This document shows, one piece after another, positions 17,784 through 27,473 of a stretch of DNA of 32,304 nt. Source of the DNA: Bacteroidota bacterium (GTDB taxonomy: Bacteria > Bacteroidota > Bacteroidia > 2-12-FULL-35-15); the NCBI GenBank assembly GCA_947466965.1, contig CANIFU010000028.1, positions 1 through 32,304 on the forward strand, written 5' to 3'. The number at the start of each line of letters is the position of its first letter. Within the stretch, counting starts at the first letter, position 1. A program made the translations under genes and the position numbers. The notes below the pieces were generated by a model, which was not told the DNA's origin, ran no database searches, and worked only from the letters and a program-made list of their open reading frames with translations.

Positions 17784-18971
17784 TTACTGTTTTCTATATT
17801 TCTCAGTTAATTCAAAAACATGTGAAAGAATATCTTCTTCGATTTGATTAAAAAACAATCCTCTTCGCTCCATCACCCGTGTAGCAACTTCAAATGCATC
17901 TTTGGTTTTGTAAGTCGTAAATCCGGCTGCACCGCCCCAAGAGAAGGAAGGCACAAAATTACGCGGGTAACCAGATCCAAAAATATTTGCATTCACTCCT
18001 ACAACTGTTCCCGTATTAAACATTGTATTAATACCACATTTGCTATGATCGCCCATAATCAAACCGCAAAAAGTAAGTCCGGTATTTACAAAACGTTCTT
18101 TTTTGTAATTCCATAATTTAACTTCAGCATAATTATTTTTAAGATTCGAATTGTTACTATCGGCACCAATGTTACACCATTCACCCAAAACAGCATTCCC
18201 TAAAAAGCCATCATGCCCTTTGTTTGAAAAACCAAATATCACTGCATTGTTTACTTCTCCTCCTACTTTGCTATGCGGTCCTATGGTAGTTGGTCCGTAT
18301 ATTTTCGCACCCATTTTTAAAGCTGCGTGCTCACATAAAGCAAGTGGGCCTCTCACAATAGAACCTTCCATAATTTCTGCATCTTTTCCAATGTAGATCG
18401 GTCCGGAAGAAGCGTTTAAAATCGCACATTCCACTTTTGCTCCATCTTCCACAAAAATATTTTCAGACCTTATTACCTGATTTGTTTTGCTTAATGCCAA
18501 TGATTTACGCCCTTTGGTCAACAATTCAAAATCAGCGGCAATGGCTTCTCCATTTTTTGAAAAGATATCCCAGGGATGCGCAACGCGCATTGCTAGGGCA
18601 TGCGATTCATATTTTACAAACGAAACATTCGTTTCGGGTTCAAAAGTTTTTTCATTTCCAGTGTTTGCAGCAATCACTGTTTCGGAATCCATCAGCAACT
18701 CATTCGGCTTTAGTGTTTTAATTTCCTCGATTAATTTTTCGTTCGGACAAAAAGAGCCGTTGATCCAGATATTGTTTGTATCGATGGCAAATACCAGAGG
18801 AAATTTTTTACTCAGATAAGGTTCTGTTTTGGAAGATATTTTCGCATCCAGCATTTTCTCCCATTTTTCTCTAATGGTTAAAATTCCGATCCGGATATCT
18901 GCTACAGGACGCGTGAAAGTTAAAGGAAGCAGGTTAATGCGGGCATTGTCGTCAAATAGAATATAGTTCAT
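17784..18971 (-). CDS. GlmU-like putative sugar nucleotidyltransferase/acetyltransferase
   Basis: The 395-residue protein opens with NYILFDDNARINLLPLTFTR and PVADIRIGI, the signature of the alternative bacterial GlmU family found in Bacteroidota. The C-terminal half (about 185-340) has hexapeptide-type repeats (IYIGKDAEIMEGS, IYGPTTIGPHSKVGGEV, NTGTVVGVNANIFGSG) forming a left-handed beta-helix. By family, it would make activated amino sugar, UDP-GlcNAc, for peptidoglycan and lipopolysaccharide. The N-terminal half lacks the classical GlmU GxGTRM signature, so the catalytic arrangement is not the standard one and the exact reaction is inferred. It follows the DUF6913 gene and is followed by the small membrane protein after six bases. 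Confidence 0.85.
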   Translation of the reverse strand: MNYILFDDNARINLLPLTFTRPVADIRIGILTIREKWEKMLDAKISSKTEPYLSKKFPLVFAIDTNNIWINGSFCPNEKLIEEIKTLKPNELLMDSETVIAANTGNEKTFEPETNVSFVKYESHALAMRVAHPWDIFSKNGEAIAADFELLTKGRKSLALSKTNQVIRSENIFVEDGAKVECAILNASSGPIYIGKDAEIMEGSIVRGPLALCEHAALKMGAKIYGPTTIGPHSKVGGEVNNAVIFGFSNKGHDGFLGNAVLGEWCNIGADSNNSNLKNNYAEVKLWNYKKERFVNTGLTFCGLIMGDHSKCGINTMFNTGTVVGVNANIFGSGYPRNFVPSFSWGGAAGFTTYKTKDAFEVATRVMERRGLFFNQIEEDILSHVFELTEKYRKQ

Positions 18972-19074
18972 AAATCAACTCTTAATTTACATTTAGAAAA
19001 AATAATTAAATATTTCAGAAATTCATTCGTATCCCATAAGGTAATTTTTATTTTAAATAAGATAACAAAATTAT

Positions 19075-19635
19075 TTAATGGACTTTTTTATTAAGAATTG
19101 TAATATACGTATCAATTTGCCCTAAAAAATATTTTACTGTTTTGGTATTATCGGCATCAATCATCATGTCGAAAATTTCAATATCATTCTCATTGTACTT
19201 TCCAACTTTAAAAGCCGCTTTGGAAAGGGCCGAAATGTATTTTAAAGAAAAATGATCATGAACATTTAAATCGATTAGCAAATCATATTCTTCATCCATA
19301 AAATTTTTAGCAACCACTGAATTTGGAATACCCATCCAATTTAAATCCTTAATAGAAAAAAAATCATATTCGAGTTTAAAATAGGTTAATACTGGAATTT
19401 CTTTCGTGCTGAAAAAACCAATCCCTTTAACTTTTTTTGAATGCTCACGAAGGTAAACGACATAGCGCTTAACTATTTCGTAATCGTCCACATTAGTAGC
19501 ATCAAATACAATTCCAACAGATTTTATCTGATCGAAGTTGAATTTAATAGGCTTACGAATAGTTGTTACTGCTTTCAATTCCTGCTTTAAAGCACGATTT
19601 GCAAAGGAAAGTTTTATATTTTTTAAAAAGCTCAA
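19075..19635 (-). CDS. DUF6913 family protein
   Basis: The 186-residue protein has no transmembrane segment. It matches a conserved Bacteroidota family: SVGIVFDATNVDDYEIVKRYV, KKVKGIGFF, DLLIDLNVHDHFSLKYISALSKAAFKVG. The segment DLLIDLN with a nearby Lys/His-rich turn resembles a Rossmann-like fold, but no catalytic motif is clear. It begins with TTG: a TGA stop lies a few codons upstream in frame and no ATG precedes the conserved region, so TTG is the only reasonable start. It lies 85 bases after ligA, a linkage I remember as frequent in Flavobacteriales. Function unknown. Confidence 0.8.
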   Translation of the reverse strand: MSFLKNIKLSFANRALKQELKAVTTIRKPIKFNFDQIKSVGIVFDATNVDDYEIVKRYVVYLREHSKKVKGIGFFSTKEIPVLTYFKLEYDFFSIKDLNWMGIPNSVVAKNFMDEEYDLLIDLNVHDHFSLKYISALSKAAFKVGKYNENDIEIFDMMIDADNTKTVKYFLGQIDTYITILNKKVH

Positions 19636-19720
19636 TATTTTAGTTCAAAAATTAATTGGTTCATATTTCTCAACATTGGTTGAAAAAACAAAAAATACTT
19701 CTGTTAAATTAATAAACCTG

Positions 19721-22578
<2,858 letters not shown>

Positions 22579-22590
22579 TAGAAACTCCTC

Positions 22591-23460
22591 TTAACTATTA
22601 CTTCGCAATATACGATAATTATTACTAAGATCTTTTATCAATTCAACATTTTTAAAACCTTTACTTTCAAGCAGATCCTTAGTTTCAGAAGCTAATGACT
22701 GGTTGATCTCAAAATAAAGTTTCCCATTTGTTTTCAACATTTTTAAAGCGAAATCACAAATAACATTATAAAAAAGTAATGGATCATTGTCGTTAACAAA
22801 CAAGGCAAGGTGAGGTTCATAATCCAACACGTTTTTATCCATCTTATTTTTTTCAGCATTACAGATATAAGGAGGATTACTCACAATAATATCATATTTT
22901 AATAATTGCTGATCGAGGATTGCGAGTGGATCTAAAATATCTCTCAATATAAAAAGTATTTCTACATCATTTTTTTTTGCATTTCGATTTGCTACATTTA
23001 AGGCTTTTTCAGAAACATCTATAGAAGAAACAACTGCCGAAGGAATATTTTTTTTTAGTGCAATAGGAATGCACCCACTTCCTGTTCCAATGTCCAATAT
23101 AGCAGGAGCATTCATTTTGTTATCATGAATGATGAAATGAACAAGCTCTTCCGTTTCGGGACGGGGAATCAAGACATGTTCATTTACATAAAATTTCAAA
23201 CCGTAAAAATTAGCTTCACCTAAAATATATTGAAGAGGTTTAAATTTTTTGAGTTCTTTAATTGCATCATTAAATTTCAGTAATTCCGATTCACTGACTG
23301 TGGTTTCCTGATTCGTCGAAATTGCGGAACGCTTTAAGTGAAGATAGTCCTCAAAACAATATGTTATGATTGAATCGAGTTCTTCAGGTGGGTAAGCATC
23401 TTTTAATTCATCTCGAAAGAAACGGAGAATGTCTTTGATTTTATTTGAAGCAATTTTCAT
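22591..23460 (-). CDS. prmC: Release factor glutamine methyltransferase PrmC
   Basis: The 289-residue enzyme methylates the GGQ glutamine of peptide chain release factors using S-adenosylmethionine. The AdoMet site is DIGTGSGC (123-130) and the substrate motif NPPY is at 195-198. The N-terminal helical domain, LIPRPETEELV, and YFEINQ complete the family pattern. It is the first gene of the minus-strand run with the TonB_C-like gene and ligA, and is divergent from ribD. A TATCTTTG box lies seven bases before its ATG, so the transcript may have almost no leader. Intact and normal in length. Confidence 0.96.
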   Translation of the reverse strand: MKIASNKIKDILRFFRDELKDAYPPEELDSIITYCFEDYLHLKRSAISTNQETTVSESELLKFNDAIKELKKFKPLQYILGEANFYGLKFYVNEHVLIPRPETEELVHFIIHDNKMNAPAILDIGTGSGCIPIALKKNIPSAVVSSIDVSEKALNVANRNAKKNDVEILFILRDILDPLAILDQQLLKYDIIVSNPPYICNAEKNKMDKNVLDYEPHLALFVNDNDPLLFYNVICDFALKMLKTNGKLYFEINQSLASETKDLLESKGFKNVELIKDLSNNYRILRSNS

Positions 23461-23467
23461 ACCTTAG

Positions 23468-23475
23468 CAAAGATA
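23468..23475 (-). promoter_or_regulatory. -7 promoter box seven bases before prmC
   Basis: TATCTTTG on the minus strand matches TAnnTTTG exactly, and the prmC ATG follows after seven bases. It fits a transcript starting at or next to the start codon. No clear -33 TTTG lies at the usual distance. Confidence 0.45.
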
Positions 23476-23516
23476 ATAATACTTAATATGCTCCCGATAG
23501 CGATTCTTAGAAAATA

Positions 23517-24563
23517 ATGAGCACAGACGAAAAATATATGAAATACTGCCTTGATTTGGCGGTAAAGGGCTTAGGACATGCAGCACCCAATCCAATGGTA
23601 GGCAGCGTTGTTGTTTATGAAGGAGAAATAATAGGAGAAGGATACCACGAACAATTCGGACAAGCGCATGCTGAAGTAAATGCAATCCTTTCAGTAAAAG
23701 ATAAAGAGCGCTTAAAAAAATCGACTTTGTATGTCAATTTGGAGCCCTGCTCCCACTTTGGCAAAACACCACCTTGTGCTGATTTAATAATAGAACACAA
23801 AATCCCATTTGTTGTTATCGGAAGTATCGATACCAATTCACTAGTATCTGGGCAGGGAATATCTAAACTTGCTAAAGCAGGAATAGATGTAAAAGTTGGG
23901 ATACTTGAAGAATCGTGTAAAAAATTAAATAAACGATTTTATACTTTTCATGAAAAAAAACGACCCTACATTATTCTGAAATGGGCACAATCTGCTGACG
24001 GCTTTATTGATGTGAAGCGTCATGAAGAAAGTACAGCAAAGCCAATTCAGATAAGTAATTCCGATTCAAAAAAACTATTGCATTTATGGAGAAGTCAGGA
24101 ACAAGCGATTGTGATTGGAACAAATACAGCTCTTCTTGATAATCCACAATTAACTGTACGAGAAGTGGAAGGGAAAAACCCGCTGCGCATTTCGGTTGAC
24201 AAATGGTTAAGGATACCGCGACATTTCCATTTATTTGATCAAAGTACACCCTCTCTTATCTTTACTTCAATAGATGAGCCTTCGAAAAATAATTTAGAGT
24301 TTATAAAAATTAATTTCGAAAAGGCCGTTATACCTCAACTATTGGAAGAATTATACAAGCGAAATATTCAATCGCTCTTAGTTGAAGGAGGGGAATTATT
24401 TCTGAATAGCTTTATTGAAGAAGGCCTTTGGGATGCAGCACGCGTATTTATTTCTGAAAAGGAATTAGGAAAAGGTGTCAATGCTCCAGTATTAAAGCAA
24501 AAACCTGTTGTGCGTGAAAATATAAGCGGTGATAAATTACTTTACTATCTGAAAGAAGAATAA
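23517..24563 (+). CDS. ribD: Bifunctional riboflavin biosynthesis deaminase/reductase RibD
   Basis: The 348-residue enzyme carries out two consecutive steps of riboflavin synthesis: deamination of diaminohydroxyphosphoribosylaminopyrimidine and reduction of its ribosyl side chain. The N-terminal deaminase has the Zn motif HAE (51-53) with PCSH..GKTPPC (Cys78 and Cys87). The reductase begins about residue 147 (RPYIILKWAQSADGFI), with NPLRISVDKWLRIP and the LLVEGG motif of the NADPH-binding fold. It is divergent from prmC; the 56-base gap holds the prmC promoter but no clear ribD promoter. No riboswitch is seen upstream. Other rib genes are not in the window. Confidence 0.96.
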   Translation: MSTDEKYMKYCLDLAVKGLGHAAPNPMVGSVVVYEGEIIGEGYHEQFGQAHAEVNAILSVKDKERLKKSTLYVNLEPCSHFGKTPPCADLIIEHKIPFVVIGSIDTNSLVSGQGISKLAKAGIDVKVGILEESCKKLNKRFYTFHEKKRPYIILKWAQSADGFIDVKRHEESTAKPIQISNSDSKKLLHLWRSQEQAIVIGTNTALLDNPQLTVREVEGKNPLRISVDKWLRIPRHFHLFDQSTPSLIFTSIDEPSKNNLEFIKINFEKAVIPQLLEELYKRNIQSLLVEGGELFLNSFIEEGLWDAARVFISEKELGKGVNAPVLKQKPVVRENISGDKLLYYLKEE

Positions 24564-24636
24564 TTTTTGTAAAGGTCAAAACCTGTTTATAGACCGGTTA
24601 CATTTTTAGAATAAATCAGAAAATCAGCTAATTTTT

Positions 24637-24741
24637 TCAATCAGAAAAAAAGCCGCTTCCATTAGGTTCAGTAATGCCTTTAGAAGAAGTAAATTTATTT
24701 CTTTGCTTCATGGCATTTGAAACAGCTTTATTTAGAGTCAT
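24637..24741 (-). CDS. Possible 34-codon small protein
   Basis: The 34-codon frame opens with ATG at 24741-24739, has a second in-frame ATG at codon 11, and ends with TGA at 24637-24639. It is basic and polar, beginning MTLNKAVSNAMKQRNKF and ending with a GSGFFSD tail. I do not recognise the protein. It lies in the 240-base gap between ribD and the YigZ gene, antisense to both. No clear promoter or ribosome binding site precedes it, and a frame this short can arise by chance. The rest of the gap (24564-24636 and 24742-24803) shows nothing convincing. Confidence 0.25.
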   Translation of the reverse strand: MTLNKAVSNAMKQRNKFTSSKGITEPNGSGFFSD

Positions 24742-24803
24742 CTAGATATAATTCTAATTCTCTTGCGTATTAGCAATAAACAACAAAAAATCCTTTATAT
24801 TAG

Positions 24804-25427
24804 ATGTCGAGTATGCTTTTTGAAGACACCTATTTAACAATAAAAGAGCCATCTTTAGGCTTATTCAAAGACCGGAGGAGCAAGTTTTCGGGCTATGCAT
24901 TTCCTGTTTTTAACGAAGAAGAAATAAAGGTTTGCATTGCTAATCTAAAAAAGCAGCACCTGAGTGCGACACACCATTGTTATGCATTCCGATTAGGAGC
25001 AAATAAGCTGGTTTATAGAGCCAATGACGATGGCGAGCCATCAAACACTGCAGGGAAACCAATATTAGGACAAATACAATCTAAGGATCTTACAAACATA
25101 TTGATTGTTGTTGTCCGCTATTTCGGAGGTACCCTTTTAGGTGTTGGTGGACTGATTAATGCTTATAGACTTGCAGCAGCAGCTGCTATTCAAAATGCTG
25201 AAATAATTGAATTGAAAGTATACGATGTTTATAAGATCAACTTCGATTATCTTCAAATAAACAATGTGATGAAAATTATAAAAGATGAAGCATTAAAAAT
25301 TGTTTCACAAGATTTTGAACTCAGTTGCTGCCTCTCCTTCTCCGTAAGAAAAAGCAATTCAAATAAGGTATATGATGCAATGAGCAAAATAAACGGGATG
25401 GAAATAAAATATATAAAAACAATATAG
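24804..25427 (+). CDS. YigZ/IMPACT family protein
   Basis: The 207-residue protein belongs to the UPF0029/IMPACT family. KFSGYAFPV, ATHHCYAFRLG, RANDDGEPSNTAGKPILGQI, VVRYFGGTLLGVGGLINAYRLAA are the family's core motifs (IMPACT domain), followed by a C-terminal alpha-beta domain (about 140-207). In bacteria the function is not settled; a link to translation has been proposed. Starts are ambiguous: ATG 24804 or ATG 24813. A near-match -7 box TATATTAG (24796-24803) touches the first ATG, so if it is the promoter the second start (MLFEDTYL) is the real one. The gene ends in TAG and stands between ribD and the M42 gene. Confidence 0.9.
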   Translation: MSSMLFEDTYLTIKEPSLGLFKDRRSKFSGYAFPVFNEEEIKVCIANLKKQHLSATHHCYAFRLGANKLVYRANDDGEPSNTAGKPILGQIQSKDLTNILIVVVRYFGGTLLGVGGLINAYRLAAAAAIQNAEIIELKVYDVYKINFDYLQINNVMKIIKDEALKIVSQDFELSCCLSFSVRKSNSNKVYDAMSKINGMEIKYIKTI

Positions 25428-25432
25428 ATTCG

Positions 25433-25440
25433 TAAATTTA
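25433..25440 (+). promoter_or_regulatory. Possible -7 box before the M42 gene
   Basis: TAAATTTA differs from TAnnTTTG in the last base and lies 22 bases before the ATG at 25463. It would give a leader of about 15 bases. Read-through from the YigZ gene, which stops 35 bases before the M42 start, is an alternative. Confidence 0.3.
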
Positions 25441-25462
25441 CAATCTCATTAAACTATAACAT

Positions 25463-26374
25463 ATGAAATTATTAAAGGAAATGTGCGCCATACATGCGCC
25501 ATCTGGAAATGAAGCAGGAATGACATCTTTCTTGTTGAAATACATAGAAAAAAATAAAAAGAACTGGAAAGTACAACCTAAAATATATTCTGGCGATGGC
25601 TTTCAGGATACTATTGTTCTTATTTTCGGAAAACCCAAAACAGCTATTTTTGCTCACATCGATAGCATCGGTTTTACAGTAAGATATGGTAAACAGCTCG
25701 TTAAAATTGGCGGTCCGCGATTAATTGAGGGAATGGACTTAGTTGGAGAAGACAGTCAAGGGAAAATAGAATGCAAATTAGCTATAAATAAAGAAGGTGC
25801 TATTTCATACAAATACAAACGTGAAATTGAAAGAGGTACCGAACTTACGTTCAAGCCAAACTGGCGCGAAACAAAAGAATATGTGCAATGTTGTTATATG
25901 GATAATCGTTTGGGTGTTTGGAATGCACTTCAGGTTGCAGAAACATTAAAAAACGGTGCCATTGCGTTTTCATGCTATGAAGAACATGGTGGAGGGACAG
26001 TTTCCTTTATTCAAAAATTTCTTTTCGAAAAATTCAAAATCAAACAATCATTGATCTCCGATATTACTTGGGTAACAGAAGGGGTTCCGCATGGAAAAGG
26101 TGTTGCTATTTCTTTGCGCGATAGTTTGATCCCTCGAAGAAGTTATGTCAATAAAATAATTGATATTGCAAAAAAATCAAAAGTTCACTTTCAATTAGAA
26201 GTGGAAGGAACAGGAGGAAGCGATGCAAAAGAATTACAGATGGCTGAATTCCCTTGGGATTGGTGTTTCATAGGCGCACCGGAAGACAATGTTCATACTC
26301 CCGATGAAAAAGTATACAAGAGTGACATCAAAGCAATGGTGAGTTTGTATAAAGTATTAATGGAAAAAATGTAA
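25463..26374 (+). CDS. M42 family-like zinc aminopeptidase, short form
   Basis: The 303-residue protein matches the co-catalytic zinc peptidase layout. AHIDSIGF gives His65 and Asp67; YMDNRLG gives Asp146; YEEHGGGT gives Glu172-Glu173 (general base and ligand); SDITWVTEG includes Asp199; and VHTPDE gives His277. Together these fit an M42/glutamyl aminopeptidase, and no signal peptide is seen, so it is cytoplasmic. The usual M42 chain is near 350 residues. The missing part appears to lie in the central beta-barrel (about 75-135), which in relatives organises the oligomer, so assembly may differ. It ends 16 bases before a bidirectional terminator. Substrate unknown. Confidence 0.82.
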   Translation: MKLLKEMCAIHAPSGNEAGMTSFLLKYIEKNKKNWKVQPKIYSGDGFQDTIVLIFGKPKTAIFAHIDSIGFTVRYGKQLVKIGGPRLIEGMDLVGEDSQGKIECKLAINKEGAISYKYKREIERGTELTFKPNWRETKEYVQCCYMDNRLGVWNALQVAETLKNGAIAFSCYEEHGGGTVSFIQKFLFEKFKIKQSLISDITWVTEGVPHGKGVAISLRDSLIPRRSYVNKIIDIAKKSKVHFQLEVEGTGGSDAKELQMAEFPWDWCFIGAPEDNVHTPDEKVYKSDIKAMVSLYKVLMEKM

Positions 26375-26389
26375 TACCATTTTATTCGT

Positions 26390-26428
26390 AACTAAAAAAG
26401 GGAATCATTGTGATTCCCTTTTTTAGTT
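26390..26428. terminator. Perfect bidirectional terminator
   Basis: AACTAAAAAAGGGAATCA (26390-26407) pairs without mismatch with 26411-26428 around a TTG loop, an 18-pair stem with six-A/T tracts at its base. It separates two convergent genes, and the TAA stop of the minus-strand PorP/SprF gene (26427-26429) overlaps its right edge. Confidence 0.9.
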
Positions 26429-27464
26429 ATATCACATTCTTTTGCTTGAATAATGCACCTTTCAGAATATTATATTTCAAAAAAACTTCTACTCCCCCGT
26501 TGTATTTAGTCGTTTCCCTGTATGAAGAAATATTCACATCATATGAAACGCCAAAAGAAAAATCAGCGAGCGTCAAGAAAACAGAAGGGATAATAGCATC
26601 TTTATAACGGTAATATACTCCAATACCAAAAGCAGACTCTGTCAATAACCCGGTGATCTTTGTATCATTTTTATATCTGTAACGAATGGCGCAGCCGCCT
26701 GTAATTTCGATTGCTTTGCCTTGCTGAAAGAAGATGGCAGAAGGAAGAAATGAAATTTTACTTCCCGACTTGTCAAAAAAACCATTCACATTCACAACCA
26801 ATTTTCCATATAATTTTTCGGTAATTGACAAATATTTTTGCGTAGGTTGGTTGAGATGATAATAGGCAACTCCAACATCAAATTTTCTTTTTTCGTTTCG
26901 TGCAAATTTCACTTTACCATTTGAATATTCATAGTATATACCTGCAGCTAGGTCAAAATAAAAAAAGGTTGTTGTCGGAGTCGTTTCGTTTGAACTTATA
27001 GCTGTATTAAAAACTTGTCCATCAAATTGATTTCCCCAATTAAGATTAGATAAATTAATTTTATGCTGAGCACCGCCAAATGATAAGCCCATAGAAAATT
27101 TACTTTCTTTGCTTACTGGAAGAATAGCCGCAACGCATAAGTTAGCCTGGGTAAGGCCGAATTGAGAATCACCTGCTTTATCACTAAAAAAATTAATGCC
27201 TGCGCCAATATGTGCTTTTTTTTCATTTTTGTCAAAAAAAGGCATATCCGCAGAGGCTGCAACCGTATTGAATGCATTTCCCATTGCCATCCATTGGTTT
27301 TTATAATTTACCATCGCACGAACATATCCACTATAAACACCTGTAGCACCAGGATTTAAAAGCTGAGGCGTTTCATTGTATTGAGAAAAATGAACGTCTT
27401 GCGACATTGAAAACAAAGCCGTAAACGAAAATAAAAAAGTAAAGGAATTTCGAATTAATTTCAT
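26427..27464 (-). CDS. PorP/SprF family T9SS outer-membrane protein
   Basis: The 345-residue protein has a signal peptide (ending SMSQ) and the family's opening QDVHFSQYNETPQLLNPGATGVYSG, then alternating strands of an outer-membrane barrel. It is the second such gene in the window and is clearly divergent from the first. It starts nine bases after the CotH-type cargo stops, so the two must be one transcript. By family, SprF-type proteins are needed for secretion or attachment of the neighbouring type B CTD cargo. The gene ends within the bidirectional terminator. Confidence 0.9.
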   Translation of the reverse strand: MKLIRNSFTFLFSFTALFSMSQDVHFSQYNETPQLLNPGATGVYSGYVRAMVNYKNQWMAMGNAFNTVAASADMPFFDKNEKKAHIGAGINFFSDKAGDSQFGLTQANLCVAAILPVSKESKFSMGLSFGGAQHKINLSNLNWGNQFDGQVFNTAISSNETTPTTTFFYFDLAAGIYYEYSNGKVKFARNEKRKFDVGVAYYHLNQPTQKYLSITEKLYGKLVVNVNGFFDKSGSKISFLPSAIFFQQGKAIEITGGCAIRYRYKNDTKITGLLTESAFGIGVYYRYKDAIIPSVFLTLADFSFGVSYDVNISSYRETTKYNGGVEVFLKYNILKGALFKQKNVI

Positions 27465-27473
27465 ACTGACAGA

